From contig CAZMEN010000043.1 in assembly GCA_964565335.1 (NCBI GenBank), forward strand, positions 1 through 23,081: DNA of 23,081 bases. Direction: 5' to 3'. Under the pieces are notes generated by a model that saw only the letters and a list, made by a program, of their open reading frames with translations, was not told the origin of the DNA and made no database searches. Within the stretch, counting starts at the first letter, position 1. Each line of letters starts with the position of its first letter. Below are positions 15,256 through 22,943 of this stretch, piece by piece. Source of the DNA: Litorimonas sp964565335 (GTDB lineage Bacteria; Pseudomonadota; Alphaproteobacteria; Caulobacterales; Maricaulaceae). Made by a program: the position numbers and the translations under genes.

Positions 15256-15393
15256 TCATATTTCGCGTAAGACAGGACTATATGTCCTGCGCGGCAGAAG
15301 ATGCGCTATATACCCCCTTTTTCAAGCTTTTCAAGCAAATTGATGCAGTTTTTTCACTCGTATTTTGCCCCCTATCACGTTAGCCGATAACCT

Positions 15394-15894
15394 ATGATAT
15401 CAGAGTCAGAAATCGCCCTCTTCTCCCTATTCAAAAAACTCGGCATCGAAACGGAAACTCTGGAACACCCGGCCATTTTCACTGTCGAAGAAGGAGCAAA
15501 ATTCCGTAAAAACATGCCTGGCGGACACACGAAAAACCTTTTTTTGAAAGATAAAGCGGGCTCTTTTGCCTTAATCTGCGCCTTAAATGATACGCAAATT
15601 CAACTTAACCAAACACATAAACCCTTAGCAATGAAACGATTCTCTTTTGGCAAACCGGAGGCCTTATTAGATTTATTGGGAGTGAGGCCTGGCTCGGTAA
15701 CATTATTTTCGATACTGAATGACACAGAGTGTCAAGTCAGGTTGGTATTGGATAAAGCCTTATTTTCACAAAACCGTGTATGGTTCCACCCCTTGCGAAA
15801 TACCGCAAGTACCGCCATCTACAGCTCTGATATCGAGGCATTTGCTATCGCAACTGGGCATTCACCCACAATTATAGACTTTACAAAAGTTTAG
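15394..15894 (+). CDS. YbaK/ProX-type aminoacyl-tRNA deacylase
   Basis: The product (166 residues) is a free-standing editing domain of the YbaK / prolyl-tRNA deacylase family, which hydrolyses mischarged tRNA in the cytoplasm. MPGGHTKNLFLKDKAG matches the conserved GxxxKNLFLKD segment of ProXp-ala/PrdX proteins, whose usual substrate is Ala-tRNA(Pro). SVTLFSILNDTECQVRLVLD and WFHPLRNTAST are the C-terminal conserved parts. It is the first gene of a tight plus-strand series, 22 bp before the thioredoxin-like gene. No strong ribosome site is visible before the ATG at 15394, but the protein begins as expected for the family. Substrate class is inferred from similarity only. Confidence 0.9.
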   Translation: MISESEIALFSLFKKLGIETETLEHPAIFTVEEGAKFRKNMPGGHTKNLFLKDKAGSFALICALNDTQIQLNQTHKPLAMKRFSFGKPEALLDLLGVRPGSVTLFSILNDTECQVRLVLDKALFSQNRVWFHPLRNTASTAIYSSDIEAFAIATGHSPTIIDFTKV

Positions 15895-15916
15895 CCTTTT
15901 GAACCGAAGGATTAAA

Positions 15917-16813
15917 ATGGAAAACACGACCCCTCAAGTCATTAAAGACTCCTCAGACATCGCCTTCATGACTGACGTGATTGAAACCTCAAAAGACACG
16001 CCTGTCATTGTGGATTTTTGGGCGCCCTGGTGTGGTCCTTGCAAACAACTCATGCCCGCTTTGGAACGCGTTGTAAAAGGCACGGGCGGCAAGGTTAAAA
16101 TGGTTAAAATCAACATTGATGAAAACCCTGGCGTTGCGGGCCAATTAGGCGTCCGGTCTATTCCCGCTGTTTTTGCCTTTAAAGACGGCAAGCCGATTGA
16201 CGGCTTCATGGGCGGGCAGCCTGAATCAGAATTAGAAAAGTTCGTCGGGCGCCTCGCTGGCGATGTTAATCCTGCAGAAGAATCTCAAACCCTTGTCGCG
16301 CGGGCCCGTGACAGCTTGGCCGCAGGCGATGTTGGCGGTGCCGCCCAAGATTATGCGCAGGCTTTGAGTTTAGATGATAAAAACCCATCAGCACGAGCCG
16401 GACTAGCACAAATTTATCTGGACTCAGGCAATCATGCAGGGGCCGCAGAGTTAATTCAATCCGCCCCCGCTGATTTGGACGACAACCCTGAAATTGCGGC
16501 TATTCGATCTAAGATCACATTAACTGACGCCGCGCCCGAACCGTTCGCCGAGGACCCGACTGTTGAATTGCTCCAATCTGTCACCGCCACGCCTGACGAT
16601 TTGGATGCACGACTGGAACTTGCTAAAGCCTATGCGGCGACCCAGCGGAACGCAGAGGCAGTCGATCATCTTTTATACTCTATTCGAAAAAACCGGGCCC
16701 ATAATGGTGAAGCCGCCCGGCTTTTCCTATTGACTATTTTCGAAGCCGAAGGCGCTCAATCCGAAGTATCAATCGAAGGACGACGTGAACTCTCTTCAAT
16801 TTTATTTGCATAA
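15917..16813 (+). CDS. YbbN/CnoX-like thioredoxin fused to a TPR domain
   Basis: This cytoplasmic protein of 298 residues has an N-terminal thioredoxin fold with VDFWAPWCGPCKQLMPALE; the redox cysteines are 39 and 42. It is followed by tetratricopeptide-like helices from about residue 115 to the end (QDYAQALSLDDKNPSARAGL and similar). This architecture is that of YbbN/CnoX, a chaperone-redox protein that guards oxidised clients and passes them to DnaK and GroEL. CGPC is the active thioredoxin motif, unlike the SQHC of E. coli YbbN, so redox activity is likely. GAAGGA sits 5 nt before the ATG at 15917; a TTG at 15899 in the same frame is less likely. Placement near hslV fits a protein quality-control role. 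Confidence 0.92.
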   Translation: MENTTPQVIKDSSDIAFMTDVIETSKDTPVIVDFWAPWCGPCKQLMPALERVVKGTGGKVKMVKINIDENPGVAGQLGVRSIPAVFAFKDGKPIDGFMGGQPESELEKFVGRLAGDVNPAEESQTLVARARDSLAAGDVGGAAQDYAQALSLDDKNPSARAGLAQIYLDSGNHAGAAELIQSAPADLDDNPEIAAIRSKITLTDAAPEPFAEDPTVELLQSVTATPDDLDARLELAKAYAATQRNAEAVDHLLYSIRKNRAHNGEAARLFLLTIFEAEGAQSEVSIEGRRELSSILFA

Positions 16814-16839
16814 TTCGAAGCCCTGAACGTATGTAATTT

Positions 16840-17511
16840 ATGAGCGCTTACTACAAATCACTGGCCCGACGCACGACACCTGAAACGGTGTCTCTATTTC
16901 CGTTAAACGGTACAGTTCTCTTACCAGCCTGTGACCTACCGTTGAACATATACGAACCCCGCTATCTCAATATGGTGGATGACGCATTGAAATCTGACCG
17001 CCTCATCGGAATGGTTCAAAGCCGTAAAGAAGGGTTAGCGGCCATTGGCGGCCTGGGTCGTATCATCCAGTTTTCTGAGACAGAGGACGGGCGTTACCTC
17101 ATCGTTCTAAAAGGCTTGAAGCGATTCGAATTAGGGAAAGAGGTCGAAACGACAGCACCCTATCGTCAAGCCAATGTAAGTTTTTCGGCGTTTGAGTCAG
17201 ACGCCGAGATTCACGGCGCAAAACGTACGAGTGAGGCTCTATCTGAGACAGGCCGGACGGATCGGTCAGCCTTGACCGTCGCCATGAAAGCCTTTGCGAA
17301 AAAACTTGGTGTGCAAGTCGATTGGAAAGCACTGTCTGATATCCCGTTGCCAGTTCTTATTAATCAAGCCGCAATGATTTCGCCTTTTCAACCCGAAGAT
17401 AAGCAATCGCTCATTGAGGCCCATACAACAGATGATCGTCGTAGACTACTAATCGGTTTGATGCACCTTTATGCTGGCGGAAACGGACCTGAAGCTGCAA
17501 AACCGCAATAG
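16840..17511 (+). CDS. LON N-terminal (substrate-binding) domain protein
   Basis: The 223-residue product contains only the N-terminal domain of Lon protease: VSLFPLNGTVLLPACDLPLNIYEPRY, RLIGMVQ, GGLGRI and YLIVLKGLKRFEL are all typical. The ATPase and protease domains of Lon are absent, as in the widespread stand-alone LON-N proteins whose exact job is unknown. It follows the YbbN-like gene by 26 bp and precedes the Trm112-like gene by 9 bp, an arrangement common in alphaproteobacteria. Cytoplasmic location is expected because no signal peptide is visible. A link to substrate handling in proteolysis is plausible given hslV downstream but is not shown. Confidence 0.9.
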   Translation: MSAYYKSLARRTTPETVSLFPLNGTVLLPACDLPLNIYEPRYLNMVDDALKSDRLIGMVQSRKEGLAAIGGLGRIIQFSETEDGRYLIVLKGLKRFELGKEVETTAPYRQANVSFSAFESDAEIHGAKRTSEALSETGRTDRSALTVAMKAFAKKLGVQVDWKALSDIPLPVLINQAAMISPFQPEDKQSLIEAHTTDDRRRLLIGLMHLYAGGNGPEAAKPQ

Positions 17512-17520
17512 GAAAACGCT

Positions 17521-17721
17521 ATGTCAATCATCTCAAAAACACCTGACCCTTTGATTGACCCAAAAATGCTGAACATTCTGGTTTGCCCTAAAACAGGAGG
17601 TCCGCTTACTTTTGACAGCGGAACCAATGAACTTGTCAGCAAAAAGGCGAAACTGGCTTTCCCTATACGTGAAAGCGTGCCGGTTTTATTGATTGACGAG
17701 GCACGACCACTAGAGGATTAA
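17521..17721 (+). CDS. Trm112-like small protein
   Basis: This 66-residue protein belongs to the Trm112/YcaR family: LIDPKMLNILVCPKTGGPLTFD, then ELVSKKAKLAFPIRESVPVLLIDEAR. In eukaryotes and archaea Trm112 activates methyltransferases; the bacterial role is less clear. Many family members keep a CPxCxG-type zinc site, but here only one cysteine remains (LVCPKTGGPL), so metal binding is doubtful. It starts 9 bp after the LON-N gene, with TAGGAAAA as ribosome site formed partly by that gene's stop codon, so the two are coupled. hslV follows 68 bp later. Confidence 0.88.
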   Translation: MSIISKTPDPLIDPKMLNILVCPKTGGPLTFDSGTNELVSKKAKLAFPIRESVPVLLIDEARPLED

Positions 17722-17736
17722 TCAAGCTCATCCCGC

Positions 17737-17765
17737 CTTGACGAACGCGCAACGTCTTCCCAATT
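17737..17765 (+). promoter_or_regulatory. Candidate heat-shock (sigma-32) promoter of hslV
   Basis: CTTGACG (17737-17743) and TCCCAATT (17758-17765) are 14 nt apart, resembling the sigma-32 pattern CTTGAAA / CCCCATnT with a few mismatches. It lies in the 68-bp spacer before hslV, with transcription expected to begin about 18 nt before the ATG. It is weaker than the site before hslU. Confidence 0.45.
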
Positions 17766-17789
17766 ACGACTTTATGCGAAGGATTTCTT

Positions 17790-18362
17790 ATGTTCGACCC
17801 TCATTATGATTATGCTGATGCCTCTAAGTGGAGAGGAACAACGATTCTGACCGTGCGTAAAAACGGGAAAGTTGTGATTGTTGGTGATGGTCAGGTTAGC
17901 GCGGGTAATACCGTGATGAAAGGCAATGCCCGAAAAGTCCGGACATTGGCTGGTGGCAAAATCTTAACGGGCTTCGCCGGAGCTACAGCCGACGCATTCG
18001 CTCTATTAGAACGCCTTGAAATCAAAGTTGAACAATACCCAACACAGTTAGCCCGCGCTTGTGTTGAGCTCGCCAAAGAGTGGCGCACGGATAAATATCT
18101 CCGCCAGTTACAAGCCATGCTGATTGTTGCGGATAAATCCGAAACCTTTGTATTAACAGGCAATGGTGATGTTGTAGAGCCTGATGGCGGTATCACAGCG
18201 ATTGGGTCGGGCGGAAATTATGCGCTCTCGGCCGCAATTGCGATGGATGGTTATGAAGACGACGCAGAAAGATTGGCGCGAAAGGCCATGGCTATTGCAG
18301 ACCGAATCTGCGTTTTTACGAATAATAATCTGACGCTAGAATCTTTGGAATCAGACACATAA
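17790..18362 (+). CDS. hslV: ATP-dependent protease subunit HslV (ClpQ)
   Basis: HslV is the proteolytic core of the HslUV protease, a two-ring threonine peptidase fed by the HslU ATPase. The protein has 190 residues: a propeptide of 16 residues (longer than in E. coli, where only Met is removed), then GTTILTVRKNGKVVIVGDGQ, in which Thr17 should become the N-terminal nucleophile. VMKGNARKVRTL, FAGATADAFALLERLE, LAKEWRTDKYLR, TGNGDVVEP and IGSGGNYAL complete the family pattern. GAAGGA lies 6 nt before the ATG. Its last 12 bp overlap the 3' end of the antisense thiolase-like gene. HslU lies about 2.8 kb downstream rather than next to it. Confidence 0.97.
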   Translation: MFDPHYDYADASKWRGTTILTVRKNGKVVIVGDGQVSAGNTVMKGNARKVRTLAGGKILTGFAGATADAFALLERLEIKVEQYPTQLARACVELAKEWRTDKYLRQLQAMLIVADKSETFVLTGNGDVVEPDGGITAIGSGGNYALSAAIAMDGYEDDAERLARKAMAIADRICVFTNNNLTLESLESDT

Positions 18363-19955
18363 AGAAGTTCCTTGTGGGGCGAGTTTTGCTATATTGTGCG
18401 GTCGTCCTGACGTAACGGTAAAAACGGCTCCTTTATCCAGCTTTTCAATATCTGTTAGGTCACCCTGAAAACCTGTATCGTCAAATTTTGCCAGCGCTCT
18501 TTTGCCGTCTTCCATTTCTAAATAGAGGGCAGCCTCCTGCGGCTCATTTTTTCTATACTGTAATGCCAATGAGATGAGCTTGCCATTGCCATTTGGGCTC
18601 GAGTCTATTTCTACCTTATCTTCGTGTGTTACCGTGTTGAGGTTTTCAGATTCAACCCCATCAAAAACCGCGGGGCTTTTAGAGTATATTCCAACTGCAT
18701 GTTTTGTCATAATCCCGCCATTAGCATGAACTAACCCAACCCCATCAGCCTGACGTATGTGGTGAACCATCTCAGTGACAGCATGAAGGGAGTAGTTATT
18801 CCCTGGCCCGCCAAAAAATGGCAACCCTCCTGTTAAGGTAGGCACTTTTACCTTTGCTGTTTTGAGCTGTGGTTGGGAATTAAACACGACAACCGGAAAG
18901 CAACTATAGAAATCTGCTAGTGTCACGTCATCACTTTCAAATTTCGATGACTGAAAAGCGCGCTCAACAATTTTGTCTAAAACAGGATATTTATCAATAT
19001 TCGTTCTCTCGCACAGCGTTGCTTCCGAGCCTTGAGAAAACCCGTTTAAGAACACACACTTCTCAGTGGGAAAGCCCATTGATTTTGCTCGCCCCCATGT
19101 CGTCATAATAATTGCTGCCCCTTGATTAACTCCATCTTTGGCGACCATAGCTTTTGTATAAGGACTAACAAGAATGGGGTTATCCTTAGACGGCGTTGCA
19201 ATTTCTGTGGCCGAAAGTCGCTCTTTGAACATAGAGTACGGGTTCTTTGAAGCAACATCAGCAAAGGGCTCCAGTTCAGCCCCTATGACTTGTTGATAAT
19301 CAGCGACGGAGAGCCCTGCTTTTAATCGCCGGGCTGTTTCTGACAAAGCGTAAAGAGAAATCGTATTCGTTAAACCATGGCGTAGTTCTTCAGGATGAAT
19401 AGGAAGGTCTGAAAAGTCAAAGCCATGATCATCATAACAAGCCTGATTATCCAACTCGTCTTCTTTGCTCCAATCCAAAGTCAATCCTGCCCTCAATGCC
19501 GCTTTCATATTTGCAATAGCTTCCCCGCCGCAAATAATTGCCACCTTGGTCTCGCCCATATAAAGGGCTTTAGCTGTTTCAGCGATCTGCACTTGTGGCT
19601 GTTCTCCGCCCAACTTGGTGTAATTGAGGCACCGAGGGTTTAATCCGGAAGACTTAGACACAGAAGCCGCTAAGTTTTTTGGCCCGCCGAAAGGACAAGG
19701 AAACATTGGCCCGCTATCAGAAAACAAACGAATGGCTGTTAACCTATCAATACTGGCTTTTATGGCATTCATATCGGACCCAACAGACAGATTGGATTGA
19801 AGGTCTGAAAAGGCAGCCTTTATGGCATTTTCGACTATGTCTATCGGCCCCGCTAGGCTTATTCTAGATGTATCAACTAACGACTTCGGGACGTCCGCTT
19901 GGTATTGTCCTATGCCAATTATTACGGGGAGGTTATCTATGTTTTGTCTTGTCAT
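18351..19955 (-). CDS. Thiolase-like protein (acetyl-CoA acetyltransferase family) without the usual nucleophile motif
   Basis: The 534-residue product has a thiolase fold plus an extra C-terminal domain of about 100 residues, as in thiolase-like proteins type 1. Recognisable parts are VIIGIGQ near the start, DFYSCFP (348-354), GGPGNNYSLHA with His391, and HANGGIMTKHAVGIYS (410-425), the C-terminal thiolase motif. Where classical thiolases carry the acyl-accepting Cys, this one reads NYTKLGGEQPQ (111-121), so ordinary thiolysis is doubtful. The nearest cysteine is Cys109. It probably binds CoA esters, but the reaction is unknown. It lies antisense between hslV and the membrane protein, overlapping the end of hslV by 12 bp, and starts only 22 bp from the divergent membrane protein gene. 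Confidence 0.85.
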   Translation of the reverse strand: MTRQNIDNLPVIIGIGQYQADVPKSLVDTSRISLAGPIDIVENAIKAAFSDLQSNLSVGSDMNAIKASIDRLTAIRLFSDSGPMFPCPFGGPKNLAASVSKSSGLNPRCLNYTKLGGEQPQVQIAETAKALYMGETKVAIICGGEAIANMKAALRAGLTLDWSKEDELDNQACYDDHGFDFSDLPIHPEELRHGLTNTISLYALSETARRLKAGLSVADYQQVIGAELEPFADVASKNPYSMFKERLSATEIATPSKDNPILVSPYTKAMVAKDGVNQGAAIIMTTWGRAKSMGFPTEKCVFLNGFSQGSEATLCERTNIDKYPVLDKIVERAFQSSKFESDDVTLADFYSCFPVVVFNSQPQLKTAKVKVPTLTGGLPFFGGPGNNYSLHAVTEMVHHIRQADGVGLVHANGGIMTKHAVGIYSKSPAVFDGVESENLNTVTHEDKVEIDSSPNGNGKLISLALQYRKNEPQEAALYLEMEDGKRALAKFDDTGFQGDLTDIEKLDKGAVFTVTSGRPHNIAKLAPQGTSLCV

Positions 19956-19977
19956 CTTTTCAGGTTAAGAAGGGCGC

Positions 19978-21054
19978 ATGAAAAATACAAGTCAGATGAA
20001 TGCCGAACAAATTGAAAAGGCAAAGGAAGCAGGGATTATATCGCCTGAGCAAGCCAAGGCCATGCGCGGCGCCCTTGAAACACTAACGCCAAAAGCTGCT
20101 TCTAACCGAACGACTCCCGAGGCACAAATCGGCAACGAAGAAGACCTACGGTTTTTCCGAAGTTTTTCTGATGTCTTCATAGCGATAGGTTTGGTTATCT
20201 TAGCCTTGGGCATAGGCGGACTCGTGAGGCTTGTCGGAGGCGGTGTTGTAAATGTCGTCGCAGCAATAGCCTGTTTTCTACTCGCCATTTATTTCGGAAG
20301 AAAGCGTAGGGCCCATCTACCTACTCTTGTTCTGTCTTTGGCCTTTCTTGTTTTTACACAAGCGGCCGCTCAATATGTATTTGGCGGAAGCGGGGTTGTC
20401 GCTGCGACAGTTACTCTTTGCGCCATGGCCTTGTTTTACCTATTTATCAGATTGCCCTTTTGCATCGCGCTTATCGCTATTGCCGCACTCTATTTGGTCT
20501 TCGCCAGCCTACGACAAATATTACCCAACCTACTGATAGAGTATACTGGGCCTGTTTTAATGGTTTGCGGCTTTATTACTTTTATCATCGCCCTCCTCTA
20601 CGATGTGAAAGACGTTCATCGTCAAACACGGTTCTCCGACAATGCGTTTTGGCTTCACTTCTTAGCCGCTCCTTTGATGATTCACGGATTGGCCATTGGG
20701 ACCATTCAAGGCAAGGTCGAGAAGCTCTTTGATATTATTCCGATTATCAGCGTGAGCCAGACCGAAGCCGTTTTTATTTTACTCGCTGTTTCATTCACAA
20801 TACTCATAGGTTTGGCTATTAATCGACGGGCTCTAATTGCCTCTTCTTTAGGCTATGCGGCATTAGCCCTTATTTATTTGATCGCTGGAACCGGGCTAGG
20901 TTTGAGCGCAGTCTTTGTCGCAGCGCTTATTTTATTAGGAGCGAGCATCGTTTTACTAGGGGCCATTTGGCACAACTTGCGAAACCAGCTTATTCGAGCC
21001 CTGCCTAAATGGAAAATCTTTCCCCCCGCCTTTCCCACGAATAAAGTTAAATAA
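19978..21054 (+). CDS. Multi-span membrane protein of unknown function, DUF2157-like
   Basis: I do not recognise a specific function. The 358 residues begin with a soluble segment of about 60 residues (EQIEKAKEAGIISPEQAKAM is helical, resembling the short N-terminal region of DUF2157-type proteins), then about ten hydrophobic segments to the end: FIAIGLVILALGIGGLV, VVAAIACFLLAIYF, ALFYLFIRLPFCIALIAI and others. The C terminus is short and basic. No catalytic motif is seen. GAAGGG precedes the ATG, and only 22 bp separate it from the divergent thiolase-like gene. hslU follows 65 bp downstream with its own promoter. DUF2157-like is a tentative label based on layout. Confidence 0.7.
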   Translation: MKNTSQMNAEQIEKAKEAGIISPEQAKAMRGALETLTPKAASNRTTPEAQIGNEEDLRFFRSFSDVFIAIGLVILALGIGGLVRLVGGGVVNVVAAIACFLLAIYFGRKRRAHLPTLVLSLAFLVFTQAAAQYVFGGSGVVAATVTLCAMALFYLFIRLPFCIALIAIAALYLVFASLRQILPNLLIEYTGPVLMVCGFITFIIALLYDVKDVHRQTRFSDNAFWLHFLAAPLMIHGLAIGTIQGKVEKLFDIIPIISVSQTEAVFILLAVSFTILIGLAINRRALIASSLGYAALALIYLIAGTGLGLSAVFVAALILLGASIVLLGAIWHNLRNQLIRALPKWKIFPPAFPTNKVK

Positions 21055-21084
21055 GAACACACAGTCATCCAAGACATTCTCGCC

Positions 21085-21112
21085 CTTGAAATAAGAGCAT
21101 CGCCCCCCATGT
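21085..21112 (+). promoter_or_regulatory. Consensus heat-shock (sigma-32) promoter of hslU
   Basis: CTTGAAA (21085-21091) and CCCCATGT (21105-21112) are 13 nt apart, a complete match to the sigma-32 consensus CTTGAAA / CCCCATnT. The bases before the -35 (TCTCGCC) also fit the TnTCnCC extension that I recall for Caulobacter heat-shock promoters. Transcription should start near 21117-21119, immediately at the hslU ATG (21120). Confidence 0.85.
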
Positions 21113-21119
21113 CCTGAGA

Positions 21120-22424
21120 ATGACCGACAGCTTTACTCCCAGAGAAATTGTATCCGAACTAGATCGCCACATCGTCGCTCAAAGTGACGCGAAGCGTGCA
21201 GTCGCTATTGCCCTGCGCAACCGTTGGCGGCGTAAACATGTGGATGCATCCCTCCGTAGCGAGATAACGCCCAAAAACATTTTAATGATTGGGCCAACAG
21301 GTGTCGGTAAAACTGAAATATCACGTAGATTAGCGAAATTGGCGCAAGCCCCCTTCATAAAAATTGAAGCAACAAAATTTACGGAAGTGGGATATGTTGG
21401 ACGGGATGTTGAACAAATTATCCGCGATCTCGTTGAAGCTGCAATTTCGCTTTTGCGTGACCAAAAACGTAAGCATGTTAATGCACAAGCAGAAAAAGCC
21501 GCAGAGGCTAGAATTATCGATGCCCTTGTAGGGAATAAAGCCGGAGAGCAAACACGGGAAAAATTCCGTCAAAAACTAACCCTTGGTGAACTAGACGATA
21601 AAGAAGTAGAGCTGGAACTCTCTGACACAGGGTCCCCCTTTCAGGGGTTAGAAATCCCGGGTCAGCCTGGCGCAAGTATGGGTATGATGGATTTAAGCAG
21701 CCTGTTTGGAAAAGGCGGGCGTACTAAAAAAGTGACCCTCAGAGTTGGTGACGCATATGCACCCCTTCTCTCGGAAGAAGCGGACAAATTGCTCGATGAT
21801 GACTCAATAAAGCGCGAAGCCGTTGAGCGGACAGAGCAAGACGGAATCGTTTTTTTAGACGAAATCGATAAAATCACAACGCGCTCTGATGCAAGAGGAG
21901 GCGACGTATCTCGCGAAGGTGTACAACGTGACTTACTCCCGCTCATAGAGGGGACAACTGTGTCAACGAAACACGGACCCGTCAAAACAGACCATATTCT
22001 TTTTATCGCGAGCGGTGCCTTTCACGTAGCAAAACCGTCTGACCTTCTACCGGAGCTACAGGGCCGTCTCCCTATTCGTGTCGAACTGCGGGCCTTAAAA
22101 GAAGAGGACTTTGTTCGTATTCTCACTGAACCAGAAGCCAGTTTGATAAAGCAATATAAAGCCTTGATGGACACTGAAAACGTGACGCTCGATTTCACCG
22201 AGTGCGGCATTGCTGAAATTGCCAAAATATCAGCAAACGTAAATGCAAGCGTAGAGAACATTGGCGCTCGGCGCCTTCATACTGTCATGGAACGTTTGTT
22301 GGACGAAATCAGTTTTACCGCCACAGATAAAAACGGCGAAACGCTTTCTATTGATGCAGAGTATGTACGCGAACATGTCGGCAAATTGGCCAAGGACCAA
22401 GATTTGAGTAAGTTTATCTTATAG
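21120..22424 (+). CDS. hslU: ATP-dependent protease ATPase subunit HslU (ClpY)
   Basis: HslU is the AAA+ unfoldase that feeds substrates into HslV. The 434 residues contain FTPREIVSELDRHIVAQ at the start, Walker A GPTGVGKT (58-65), the pore loop GYVG (91-94), the intermediate domain (about 110-235), Walker B IVFLDE (243-248), DVSREGVQRDLLPLIEG, ELQGRLPIRVEL, the sensor-type motif NIGARRLHT, and the C-terminal LSKFIL that docks into HslV. The length fits the family (E. coli 443). No Shine-Dalgarno precedes the ATG; the heat-shock promoter lies so close that the mRNA is probably leaderless. The gene ends 4 bp before the convergent Smr gene. Separation from hslV by two other genes is unusual. 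Confidence 0.97.
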   Translation: MTDSFTPREIVSELDRHIVAQSDAKRAVAIALRNRWRRKHVDASLRSEITPKNILMIGPTGVGKTEISRRLAKLAQAPFIKIEATKFTEVGYVGRDVEQIIRDLVEAAISLLRDQKRKHVNAQAEKAAEARIIDALVGNKAGEQTREKFRQKLTLGELDDKEVELELSDTGSPFQGLEIPGQPGASMGMMDLSSLFGKGGRTKKVTLRVGDAYAPLLSEEADKLLDDDSIKREAVERTEQDGIVFLDEIDKITTRSDARGGDVSREGVQRDLLPLIEGTTVSTKHGPVKTDHILFIASGAFHVAKPSDLLPELQGRLPIRVELRALKEEDFVRILTEPEASLIKQYKALMDTENVTLDFTECGIAEIAKISANVNASVENIGARRLHTVMERLLDEISFTATDKNGETLSIDAEYVREHVGKLAKDQDLSKFIL

Positions 22425-22428
22425 CGAC

Positions 22429-22938
22429 TTACCCTTTTAAGAACACATACCAAGCCCCGGCCCCGCCATGCCGAATATGGGCTTGGGCATAAGTTGCTAT
22501 ATGAGGCCGAAGAGTGGGGTCATCTATCCAATTTGGAAAGTTTCGCCGAAGAATGCCATCAAGTCTCATGCCCTTTCCTGTCACCACCAACAGGCATTTT
22601 TTATTATGTTTGGACGCCCGCATAATCGCCTTACTCAAAGCAGGTTTTGCTTCGTCTTGTGTCATATCATGTAAATCTATTTTACAATCAATCTCTACAC
22701 GACCGCGTCTGGTTTTCTTGTCTTTATTTATTTCCAGAGTTTTTGAAGGTCGTTTTACAGGTTCAGATGCTCCAGGGGATATTCGTAACATATTGGCAAA
22801 GTCTTCTCGTGACGGAAGTGGTTTGGCGCTGCCTTTACCTTTTGGGTAGCGACGAGGAGAAACAGTTCTGGAGACCTTTTTCCAAACCGCGTAATCTTCG
22901 GGTTTGAGCGTGTTATCTTTATCCCTGGTACGGCTCAT
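22429..22938 (-). CDS. Smr-domain protein
   Basis: This 169-residue protein has a basic, probably disordered N-terminal part (PRRYPKGKGSAKP) and a C-terminal Smr domain (about 85-169) with IDLHDMT (87-93), VVTGKG (118-123) and HGGAGAWYVFLKG (157-169). Smr domains are found in MutS2 and in small stand-alone proteins with nuclease or nucleic-acid-binding roles. The particular HGGxGAWYV ending is that of alphaproteobacterial Smr proteins encoded after mltA. I prefer the ATG at 22938 over the adjacent TTG at 22941. The start lies 5 bp after the stop of the upstream gene, so cotranslation is likely. The substrate is unknown. Confidence 0.92.
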   Translation of the reverse strand: MSRTRDKDNTLKPEDYAVWKKVSRTVSPRRYPKGKGSAKPLPSREDFANMLRISPGASEPVKRPSKTLEINKDKKTRRGRVEIDCKIDLHDMTQDEAKPALSKAIMRASKHNKKCLLVVTGKGMRLDGILRRNFPNWIDDPTLRPHIATYAQAHIRHGGAGAWYVFLKG

Positions 22939-22943
22939 CAATT

